In this document: in pieces, positions 1 through 4,787 of the stretch | How the letters are laid out: every line of letters begins with the position of its first letter | Numbering within the stretch: position 1 is the stretch's first letter | NCBI GenBank assembly: GCA_946479055.1 | Contig: CAMLEX010000306.1 | Location: forward strand, 1-6,347 | Length of the DNA stretch: 6,347 nucleotides | Reading direction: 5' to 3' | Source of the DNA: an uncultured Bacteroidota bacterium | GTDB taxonomy: Bacteria > Bacteroidota > Bacteroidia > Chitinophagales > Chitinophagaceae | Notes under the pieces: model-generated | The model's database searches: none | What the model saw: only the letters and a program-made list of their open reading frames with translations | Told to the model about the DNA's origin: nothing | Position numbers and translations under genes: made by a program

Positions 1-50
1 TGATCCAAACCATTTAATCTACTCGTCAATATAAAAAAGCCCAAATTAAG

Positions 51-102
51 AACCGGAAAGAATTCTTCCTCTCACAGGAATTACTCTTTCCGGTTTTTGT
101 TT
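51..102. terminator. Hairpin terminator, probably bidirectional
   Basis: A perfect 10-bp outer stem pairs positions 51-60 with 86-95, and an inner 5-bp stem pairs 66-70 with 76-80 around a CTCAC loop. On the plus strand the stem runs straight into TTTTTGTTT, the classical intrinsic-terminator form. It would therefore end a plus-strand gene lying left of the window. It also begins only 9 nt beyond the asd stop codon. On the minus strand the U-rich stretch is displaced: an AT-rich spacer comes first, then six Ts around 33-38. It probably ends asd too, less ideally. Positions 1-50 contain no gene I can recognise. Confidence 0.75.
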
Positions 103-103
103 A

Positions 104-1093
104 TTAAAGCAAACCCTGCTTTAAAAGGTATTCCGCTATTTGGACAGCATTGGTAGCTGCTCCTTTACGAAGATTATCGCTGACGATCCACATGTTGAGG
201 GTATTCGGTTGTGTTTCATCTCTTCTTAACCTGCCCACAAATACTTCATCCTTTTCATGCGCATCCATCGGCATAGGATATTTGGCATTAACTGTGTCAT
301 CCACCACCACTACACCCGGTGCAGCTGATAAAAGTGATTTTATATCACTCAAATCAAAATCACTGGCAAACTCTACATTAGCACTTTCACTATGACCACC
401 CATTACAGGAATACGCACTGTAGTTGCCGTAACACGGATATTGTCATCCCGCATTATTTTTTTAGTTTCCAATACCATTTTCATTTCTTCTTTGGTATAG
501 CCATTATCCAAAAAAACATCTATTTGCGGAATAGCATTCATATCAATGGGATATTTATAGGCCATTTCGCCCTGCACCCCATTACGTTCATTCATTAATT
601 GGGTTACAGCTTTTACTCCGGTACCTGTTACGCTTTGGTATGTACTTACTACAATTCTTTTAATACCGTATTTTTTATGTAATGGATTCAATGCAACTAC
701 CATTTGAATAGTAGAGCAATTAGGATTAGCAATGATCTTATCATCTTTGGTTAATGCGTCTGCATTTATTTCGGGTACCACTAATTTTTTTGTTGCGTCC
801 ATTCTCCAGGCTGAAGAATTGTCAATGACAGTAATACCGGCTTCAGCAAATTTCGGCGCCCATTCCAATGATGTGCCACCGCCTGCTGAAAACAAGGCAA
901 CTGCGGGTTTAGCGGCAATAGCATCTGACATACTTACTATCTTGTACTTTTTCCCTTTAAATTCGATTTCCTTGCCTACTGATCTTTCAGATGCCACCGG
1001 AACTAATTCAGTAACCGGAAAATTTCTTTCCGCCAATACCTGTAACATTTTGGTGCCTACTAATCCCGTGGCCCCTACTACTGCAACTTTCAT
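104..1093 (-). CDS. asd: Aspartate-semialdehyde dehydrogenase
   Basis: This enzyme reduces L-aspartyl-4-phosphate to aspartate 4-semialdehyde with NADPH in the cytoplasm. The product is the branch point to lysine/diaminopimelate, threonine, isoleucine and methionine. The 329 residues match the usual family length. Visible motifs are the N-terminal NADP-binding GATGLVG (7-13), SSAWR (93-97), the catalytic cysteine in NPNCST (Cys126), the substrate-binding arginine in VRIPV (about 227), the catalytic histidine in GGHSES (His234), and the C-terminal DNLRKGAATNA segment near 306. All expected catalytic residues are present, so the gene appears intact. The ATG at 1093-1091 fits because the Rossmann motif begins six residues later. 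The gene is monocistronic: a terminator follows it, and it is preceded by a long leader that looks like a peptide-controlled attenuator (1176-1329). Control by charging of aspartate-family tRNAs, above all lysyl-tRNA, is inferred from that leader. Confidence 0.97.
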   Translation of the reverse strand: MKVAVVGATGLVGTKMLQVLAERNFPVTELVPVASERSVGKEIEFKGKKYKIVSMSDAIAAKPAVALFSAGGGTSLEWAPKFAEAGITVIDNSSAWRMDATKKLVVPEINADALTKDDKIIANPNCSTIQMVVALNPLHKKYGIKRIVVSTYQSVTGTGVKAVTQLMNERNGVQGEMAYKYPIDMNAIPQIDVFLDNGYTKEEMKMVLETKKIMRDDNIRVTATTVRIPVMGGHSESANVEFASDFDLSDIKSLLSAAPGVVVVDDTVNAKYPMPMDAHEKDEVFVGRLRRDETQPNTLNMWIVSDNLRKGAATNAVQIAEYLLKQGLL

Positions 1094-1102
1094 AATTTGT
1101 TT

Positions 1103-1124
1103 CCCCCCTTCTCCAAAGGAGAAG
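1103..1124 (-). other. Hairpin and G-run upstream of the asd start
   Basis: A perfect 7-bp stem (1108-1114 with 1118-1124) with a 3-nt loop is followed on the minus strand by six Gs (1108-1103), ending 9 nt before the asd ATG. The G-run and the GGAG in the stem arm are the only Shine-Dalgarno-like sequence in front of asd, so the hairpin could modulate translation initiation. It also resembles the short palindromes scattered between genes in Bacteroidota and may simply be one of these. On the plus strand the hairpin is followed by ATTTTT, but no plus-strand gene upstream would need a terminator here. Confidence 0.45.
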
Positions 1125-1175
1125 ATTTTTAAGTTATAAAATAGAATTACTAAAATTTCTGACAGTAACTAACAT

Positions 1176-1200
1176 AAAAAAGCCTTCCATCCGGAAGGCC
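1176..1200 (-). terminator. Attenuator terminator upstream of asd
   Basis: On the minus strand a 7-bp GC-rich stem (1199-1193 with 1188-1182; GCCTTCC with GGAAGGC, plus one G·U) closes on a 4-nt loop and runs directly into six Ts (1181-1176). This is a textbook intrinsic terminator. It lies 83 nt before the asd start codon and in the same direction, so there is no complete upstream gene for it to terminate except the 14-codon leader ORF. That placement is what suggests conditional premature termination of asd. Its 5' arm is also the downstream half of the antiterminator pairing at 1193-1245. Confidence 0.85.
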
Positions 1201-1245
1201 TGCTAAGTTTTTATATGGTTACATACATAACGCCGCAAACCTTCC
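1193..1245 (-). promoter_or_regulatory. Predicted antiterminator of the asd leader
   Basis: On the minus strand GGAAGGTTTGC (1245-1235) can pair over all 11 positions with GCAGGCCTTCC (1203-1193), with nine Watson-Crick pairs and two G·U pairs. The second segment contains the 5' arm of the terminator at 1176-1200, so the two structures are mutually exclusive. The first segment shares the 9-mer GATGGAAGG with the terminator 3' arm (1248-1240 and 1191-1183), as expected for competing strands. It starts one nucleotide after the leader-peptide stop codon. A ribosome at that stop would cover it and permit termination, while a ribosome stalled at earlier Lys codons would leave it free. A weaker protector hairpin (TTCC 1253-1250 with GGAA 1245-1242, extended by AAA/TTT and CGC/GCG) can sequester the same segment when no ribosome is present. 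Confidence 0.72.
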
Positions 1246-1246
1246 A

Positions 1247-1291
1247 TCAGGAATGTTTCTTAATGCGCTTTGTATGTTTCATTATTGTCAT
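1247..1291 (-). CDS. Putative asd attenuator leader peptide (14 aa)
   Basis: This short ORF on the minus strand encodes MTIMKHTKRIKKHS and ends in TGA one nucleotide before the antiterminator arm. Ten of 14 residues are Lys (4), Thr (2), Ile (2) or Met (2), the amino acids derived from aspartate semialdehyde. Codons 11 and 12 are consecutive Lys codons, about where a stalled ribosome would expose the antiterminator. A second in-frame ATG at codon 4 (1282-1280) is an alternative start that keeps all four Lys codons. There is no Shine-Dalgarno sequence. The predicted transcript begins only about 3 nt before the first ATG, so initiation would be nearly leaderless. The role is inferred from position, codon content and structure. 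Homology cannot be judged at this length. Confidence 0.65.
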   Translation of the reverse strand: MTIMKHTKRIKKHS

Positions 1292-1297
1292 GCTGCG

Positions 1298-1329
1298 CAA
1301 AAATAGGTTACCGACTCATTCACTCCAAA
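1298..1329 (-). promoter_or_regulatory. Promoter of the asd leader (Bacteroidota type)
   Basis: On the minus strand, TTTG (1329-1326) is followed after exactly 20 nt by TATTTTTG (1305-1298), a full match to the Bacteroidota consensus TTTG-N19-21-TAnnTTTG at -33/-7. If the -7 box is centred as in characterised promoters, transcription starts at an A near 1294, 3 nt before the leader-peptide ATG. That places leader ORF, antiterminator, terminator and asd on one transcript, with about 200 nt between the start site and asd. Of the promoters proposed in this window, this is the only one with both elements matching. Confidence 0.7.
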
Positions 1330-1375
1330 TAATCATTTGCTATTTTTTGGAAAAGGTTTTAGTAAATTAGAGAAT

Positions 1376-3085
1376 ATGAAACCTTTGCTACTGCTGTGGC
1401 TCTCCCTTTTACTTACAAATGTTCTGTTGGCTCAAAAACGCTATGATATAGTTATAGACGAGATCATGGTTGATCCTTCTCCCCAGGTTGGCTTGCCGGC
1501 TAATGAATGGATTGAACTGAAAAATATAAGTAGTGCACCCATTAATTTACAGGGTTGGAGATTAGCGGATGGCGGCGGACAAAGCGGCGCTATGCCCGGT
1601 TTTACTTTAGAGCCTGGCAGTTTTGTGATCATCTGCACAGGAAGTGCAGTAACGGCTATGTCGGCATTTGGTACTGTTATTCCCGTTACCAGTTTTCCTT
1701 CGCTGGATAATGATGGCGAACTTTTATTTTTAAAGTCACCCGATGGAACGATTATTCATGCTCTCAACTATTCATCATCCTGGTATCAAAATGAATTAAA
1801 GAAGGAAGGTGGCTGGACATTGGAGATGATTGATACACAAAATCCCTGCAGGGGCAATAACAACTGGAAAGCCAGTATCCATTCAACAGGCGGTACCCCC
1901 GGAGTAAAAAATTCTGTTGATGGATTGAATAATGATCAATCTGCGCCACAACTAAAAAATGCTTTTACAAAAGACAACTCAACTATTGTATTGGTATTTG
2001 ATGAACCTGTTGACAGCTTAAGCGGAGCTACCATTTCTAATTATACAATGGACGGCGGGATATCTTTAAACAGTGCAGAAACAATATCGCCTTTATTTAA
2101 CCAGGTGGAATTAAAAACAAATACTCCACTTTCAGAAGCAACAGTTTATACTGTTATTGTCAATAATGTTACAGATTGCAAAGGCAATGAGATCGGATCA
2201 GCAAACAAAGCAAGAATTGGGTTGGCAGTTGATGCTACAGCCGGGGACTGTATTATTAATGAAATTTTATTTAATCCCCGATCGAACGCTAATGACTATG
2301 TGGAATTTTACAACAAAGGCAATAAGGTCATTGATGCCGCTGAATTATACATAGCTAACCGCGGTAATAATGGTGCTGTAAGTTCTATTAAGCAATTAAG
2401 TACAAACTCTCTTTATATTTTCCCCGGTGATTACATTGTTGTAACAGAAGATGCGGAAAATCTTGCTTTGAATTACCTGGTTAAAAATGCTGATGCAGTT
2501 CTCACTCTTTTATCGCTGCCATCTTTTCCTGACGATAAAGGAACTGTTATTTTATTGAATCAACAAGGGATAATAGTGGATGAAATTTCTTATTTGGATG
2601 ATTGGCATTTTAAATTGATCGACAATGCTGAAGCTGTTTCATTGGAAAGAATTGATCCGGGCGGATCTTCGCAAACTTCGGATAACTGGCATTCGGCCGC
2701 TTCCACTGCAGGATATGGAACACCTGGTTATAAAAATTCACAATTTAAAAATCAGCAAAGCATCGCCGCCACAATAGAAGTGACACCGAAAGTTTTTTCC
2801 CCGGACAATGATGGCTTTGATGATATAGCCACTATTCAATATAAAATAAGCGAGCCGGGTTATGTTGCTAATATTACCATCTTTGATGCGGCAGGGAGAC
2901 CGGTAAGAAACCTTGTCCGCAATGGCACATTAAGCACAAACGGATATTGGAACTGGGATGGGTTGGATGATAAAGGATTAAAATTACCTGTTGGAACTTA
3001 TATTCTGTTTACGGAAATATTTAATCTCCAGGGAAGGAAGAACAAGTTTAAAAATACAGTAGTGCTGGCGCGAATATTACAATAA
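1376..3085 (+). CDS. Secreted protein with two lamin-tail domains
   Basis: The 569-residue product starts at the ATG at 1376. A TTG 39 nt upstream is in frame, but its use would place 13 polar residues before the signal peptide. Residues 1-19 are a signal peptide: Lys2, a Leu-rich core and a cleavable LLA|Q. Then follow a lamin-tail (LTD) domain (about 25-180, opening with IDEIMVDPSP and an EWIELKN strand), a bacterial Ig-like domain of the SbsA/Big_5 kind (about 190-283, VFDEPVD motif), a second LTD domain (about 291-455, opening with CIINEILFNP and a DYVEFYN strand), and a FlgD-like Ig module (about 468-569, with FSPDNDGFDD, FDAAGRPV and WDGLDDKG). Such C-terminal modules are common on exported Bacteroidota proteins and resemble type IX sorting domains. 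Whether this one directs secretion is unclear. No catalytic motif is visible, so an adhesive or structural extracellular role is an inference. The gene appears monocistronic. Confidence 0.88.
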   Translation: MKPLLLLWLSLLLTNVLLAQKRYDIVIDEIMVDPSPQVGLPANEWIELKNISSAPINLQGWRLADGGGQSGAMPGFTLEPGSFVIICTGSAVTAMSAFGTVIPVTSFPSLDNDGELLFLKSPDGTIIHALNYSSSWYQNELKKEGGWTLEMIDTQNPCRGNNNWKASIHSTGGTPGVKNSVDGLNNDQSAPQLKNAFTKDNSTIVLVFDEPVDSLSGATISNYTMDGGISLNSAETISPLFNQVELKTNTPLSEATVYTVIVNNVTDCKGNEIGSANKARIGLAVDATAGDCIINEILFNPRSNANDYVEFYNKGNKVIDAAELYIANRGNNGAVSSIKQLSTNSLYIFPGDYIVVTEDAENLALNYLVKNADAVLTLLSLPSFPDDKGTVILLNQQGIIVDEISYLDDWHFKLIDNAEAVSLERIDPGGSSQTSDNWHSAASTAGYGTPGYKNSQFKNQQSIAATIEVTPKVFSPDNDGFDDIATIQYKISEPGYVANITIFDAAGRPVRNLVRNGTLSTNGYWNWDGLDDKGLKLPVGTYILFTEIFNLQGRKNKFKNTVVLARILQ

Positions 3086-3086
3086 T

Positions 3087-3146
3087 ATGGATACTAAAAT
3101 TTATTCCGTACTATTCTTTTTCCTGATAAACTTTTTCTGCTTGTAA
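3087..3146 (+). other. Possible remnant of a secreted-protein start (19 codons)
   Basis: One base after the stop of the lamin-tail gene, an ATG opens MDTKIYSVLFFFLINFFCL followed by TAA. The sequence looks like a signal peptide (one Lys, a hydrophobic core, Cys near the end) without a mature protein. It may be the decayed 5' end of a second exported gene once co-transcribed with its neighbour, or a chance hydrophobic ORF in T-rich DNA. No continuation is evident in other frames before hicA. Otherwise 3086-3162 is a short gap between convergent genes with no clear terminator. Confidence 0.2.
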
Positions 3147-3162
3147 TCAGCATAAGCCAACC

Positions 3163-3378
3163 CTATTTCTCGAAATCTTGTTTTTTCAATCCACTTTGCC
3201 TGATAGTAGAATTGAATGTACCCATGGGAATTTCTTTACGGCCTGCCGGCACAATTACCGTTAATGTGGGGTTGCCAATCTTTCTATATTTTACATGACT
3301 GCCTTTTTGCGAAATGAATACAAACCCATGAAGAAGAAGCATTTTTATAATATGATCAGAGGAGTAAAGTTTAGGCAT
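3163..3378 (-). CDS. hicA: HicA-family mRNA interferase toxin
   Basis: The 71-residue protein has the single HicA double-stranded-RNA-binding-like fold. HicA toxins cleave mRNAs in the cytoplasm when not bound by HicB. The diagnostic HGF…QKGSH…Y segment is present, with the catalytic histidine at His28 in GSH (26-28), followed by VIVPAGRKEIPMGT and a C-terminal helix containing IRQSGL. I chose the ATG at 3378-3376 (MPKLYSSD) over an ATG 18 nt upstream because HicA proteins begin just before the first helix. The chosen start overlaps the end of hicB by 8 nt, consistent with translational coupling. The toxin appears intact, so it should be active if expressed without its partner. The order antitoxin-then-toxin is the reverse of the hicAB order in E. 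coli but common elsewhere. Confidence 0.9.
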   Translation of the reverse strand: MPKLYSSDHIIKMLLLHGFVFISQKGSHVKYRKIGNPTLTVIVPAGRKEIPMGTFNSTIRQSGLKKQDFEK

Positions 3379-3586
3379 GGTCGAAAGATGTAGCAACTAT
3401 CTCCGGGTTTTCAACCTGCTGAATCTGATTGGGTGATATATCTTCAAAATATAGCTCCAATGCTTCTGTCAGGTTGGCTAAAGCTTCCTCTTTTGATTCA
3501 CCAAAACTGGAAACTTCAACATTCAGGCACTGGGCCACAAAATGCCTCCCCTCCTGCCAAACTATATTTTGCAATGATACCTGCAT
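3371..3586 (-). CDS. hicB: HicB-family antitoxin
   Basis: The 71-residue protein has the HicB partial RNase H-like fold: an early strand, HFVAQCLNVEVSSFGES (about 15-31), then the helix KEEALANLTEALELYFED. HicB binds and blocks HicA. The protein ends soon after this domain, so the helix-turn-helix or ribbon-helix-helix DNA-binding tail of longer HicB proteins is absent. Autoregulation would need another factor or the complex itself. The ATG at 3586 leaves a complete first strand and lies 14 nt beyond a TAnnTTTG promoter box. hicB is first in the pair and overlaps hicA by 8 nt. The pair is separated from the upstream kinase by a terminator, so it is a stand-alone toxin-antitoxin unit. Confidence 0.88.
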   Translation of the reverse strand: MQVSLQNIVWQEGRHFVAQCLNVEVSSFGESKEEALANLTEALELYFEDISPNQIQQVENPEIVATSFDHA

Positions 3587-3600
3587 GCTTATCGTTTTCT

Positions 3601-3608
3601 CAAATTTA
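3601..3608 (-). promoter_or_regulatory. Candidate -7 box of the hicBA promoter
   Basis: On the minus strand TAAATTTG matches TAnnTTTG exactly and ends 14 nt before the hicB ATG, giving a predicted start at an A near 3597 and a 5' UTR of about 10 nt. The -33 position (about 3632-3629) reads CTGG, only a partial match to TTTG. It falls inside the kinase terminator hairpin (3611-3637), so promoter and terminator would share sequence. Confidence 0.5.
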
Positions 3609-3610
3609 AT

Positions 3611-3637
3611 AAAAAAGCCCGGTTAGTACCAGGCTTT
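3611..3637 (-). terminator. Intrinsic terminator of the PfkB kinase gene
   Basis: On the minus strand a 10-bp stem (3637-3628 with 3623-3614; AAAGCCTGGT with ACCGGGCTTT, one U·G pair) has a 4-nt loop and leads into six Ts (3616-3611, partly shared with the stem). It begins 24 nt after the kinase stop codon and lies before hicB, separating the two minus-strand units. Confidence 0.85.
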
Positions 3638-3661
3638 AAACTATTTTATCAAATTGCTTTG

Positions 3662-4585
3662 TTATACAAGCTCTATCTCAAAATTCACCAACTCTTTAAA
3701 CTGCTGCAGTCTTCTATCAATATCTTCTTTAGTTATTTCTTTCAATCGGGTAGGGCCAAACTTTTCAACACAAAAACTTGCCATAGCTGATCCAACGATT
3801 ATTGCTCTTTTCATATTTTCAAATGAAATATCTCCGCTTTTTGCAAGGTGGCCCATAAAACCACCAGCAAACGTATCTCCGGCACCAGTTGGATCAAATA
3901 CATCTTCTAATGGCAATGCCGGAGCAAAAAATACATTATCGCCATGAAAAAGCAGGGCACCGTGTTCACCTTTTTTTATAACAAGGTATTTAGGTCCCAT
4001 CGTTAAAATTTCTTTCGCGGCTTTGACAAGCGAATATTGCGCCGTCAGTTGGCGGGCTTCAGCATCATTTATCAGCAGTACATCTACCATAGTAAGTAGT
4101 TGTTGCAGATCAGGCAAAGCCACTTCCATCCAGAAATTCATAGTATCCATTGCAATAAGCTTCGGCCTTTTTTTCATTTGATTAATTACGCTGATCTGCA
4201 CTGCTGGTGACAGATTGCCGAGCATGAGAAATTCACTTCCCTGGTAACTATCGGGTACTTTGGGGTTGAAGTCGCCCAATACATTCAGGTCTGTAACAAG
4301 CGTATCCCTGCTGTTCATGTCCTCATGATAACGGCCGCTCCAGAAAAAAGACTTTTTATCATTTACCACCTCAACACCATCCAACTCTACGCCGCGGCTT
4401 TTGAGTTCTTCCATTTCTTCTTTTGGAAAATCATAACCGATAATGGATATCTGCTGCACTGGTTTTATAAAATTGGCAGCGGCATAGGCTACATAAGTAG
4501 CAGCACCACCCACAATCCTATCAATTTTTCCAAAGGGAGTTTCAATAGCATCAAAGGCCATCGAACCAACTGAGATCAGGGACAT
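3662..4585 (-). CDS. PfkB (ribokinase)-family sugar kinase
   Basis: This is a cytoplasmic ATP-dependent kinase of 307 residues, the normal size for the ribokinase/PfkB family. Evidence includes an N-terminal substrate-side GG motif (VGGAATYVAYAA, about 25-36), LLINDAEARQLT (about 170-181, the family's N-x-x-E-like Mg/ATP region), VIKKGEHGALL (about 202-212), and the PfkB signature DPTGAGDTFAGGF (231-243). Asp237 in GAGD is the expected catalytic base, and GAGD forms the anion hole. The family phosphorylates sugars, nucleosides or vitamin precursors, and the substrate cannot be read from this sequence. No sugar-transport or catabolic gene is adjacent, so context does not help. The ATG at 4585 is supported by the family-typical SVGSMAFD start and the lack of coding sequence upstream. 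The gene has its own terminator and is transcribed away from the TetR gene. Confidence 0.9.
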   Translation of the reverse strand: MSLISVGSMAFDAIETPFGKIDRIVGGAATYVAYAAANFIKPVQQISIIGYDFPKEEMEELKSRGVELDGVEVVNDKKSFFWSGRYHEDMNSRDTLVTDLNVLGDFNPKVPDSYQGSEFLMLGNLSPAVQISVINQMKKRPKLIAMDTMNFWMEVALPDLQQLLTMVDVLLINDAEARQLTAQYSLVKAAKEILTMGPKYLVIKKGEHGALLFHGDNVFFAPALPLEDVFDPTGAGDTFAGGFMGHLAKSGDISFENMKRAIIVGSAMASFCVEKFGPTRLKEITKEDIDRRLQQFKELVNFEIELV

Positions 4586-4612
4586 TTAAAGACATTTTAG
4601 GTTTAAAATTTG

Positions 4613-4664
4613 AAATTCGGAGAGTCCGTTACTGTTAAAAGTCAAAAATTCGGACGGGTCAAAA
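4613..4664. repeat. Direct repeats between the kinase and TetR genes
   Basis: The 9-mer AAATTCGGA occurs at 4613-4621 and 4646-4654, 33 bp apart (about three helical turns), on the kinase side of the 202-bp intergenic region. GTCAAAA occurs at 4641-4647 and 4658-4664. A 5-bp inverted pair GTCCG/CGGAC (4624-4628, 4651-4655) lies among them. These could be regulator-binding sites or remnants of a GTCAAAA-rich simple repeat, and the sequence alone does not decide. I saw no gene in 4586-4787. Confidence 0.4.
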
Positions 4665-4711
4665 AGATCTGTCCTCAAAGACTCCCTGACTAATTAACTT
4701 TCTAACGGCCG

Positions 4712-4719
4712 CAAACCTA
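4712..4719 (-). promoter_or_regulatory. Candidate -7 box for the PfkB kinase gene
   Basis: On the minus strand TAGGTTTG matches TAnnTTTG exactly, giving a 5' UTR of about 120 nt. No TTTG or TTG is found at the -33 spacing, so this may be a chance match. It is the only full match to the box on the minus strand in this intergenic region. Confidence 0.3.
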
Positions 4720-4776
4720 CAGGATTTTTTGACACTAAATGCGCCGGTGAAGAATGAATTAAATCAAATACAGCCT

Positions 4777-4784
4777 TATCTTTG
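4777..4784 (+). promoter_or_regulatory. -7 box of the TetR–paaE promoter
   Basis: TATCTTTG matches TAnnTTTG exactly and ends 3 nt before the TetR ATG. With normal geometry the transcript would start at the A of that ATG (4788), making the mRNA leaderless. The -33 region (about 4753-4756) reads AATG, only a partial match. The box lies upstream of tetR and paaE and is the natural target for repression by the TetR protein, although I could not identify a convincing palindromic operator. Confidence 0.5.
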
Positions 4785-4787
4785 GGT

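Noticed and set aside
150..1139. Plus-strand ORFs opposite asd (for example 150-395, 392-598 and 732-1139)
   Set aside because: They are antisense to a well-supported asd gene, their predicted proteins resemble no family, and they start without promoters. They are frame shadows.
1130..1300. Lysine riboswitch (L-box) as the control element of asd
   Set aside because: The leader is only about 200 nt and shows none of the five-helix L-box landmarks I could recognise. The short ORF plus the terminator/antiterminator pair explain its structure better.
1341..1349. TATTTTTTG as the promoter box of the lamin-tail gene
   Set aside because: It has one T too many for TAnnTTTG, and no TTTG lies at the -33 spacing. 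It may still be used, but the evidence is too weak to list it as a feature.
1337..1378. TTG start 13 codons upstream for the lamin-tail protein
   Set aside because: It would bury the signal peptide behind polar residues. The ATG at 1376 immediately precedes a canonical signal sequence.
3379..3396. Longer hicA start giving six extra residues (MLHLST)
   Set aside because: It would extend the overlap with hicB to 26 nt and add residues not typical of HicA. The ATG at 3378 fits the family start.
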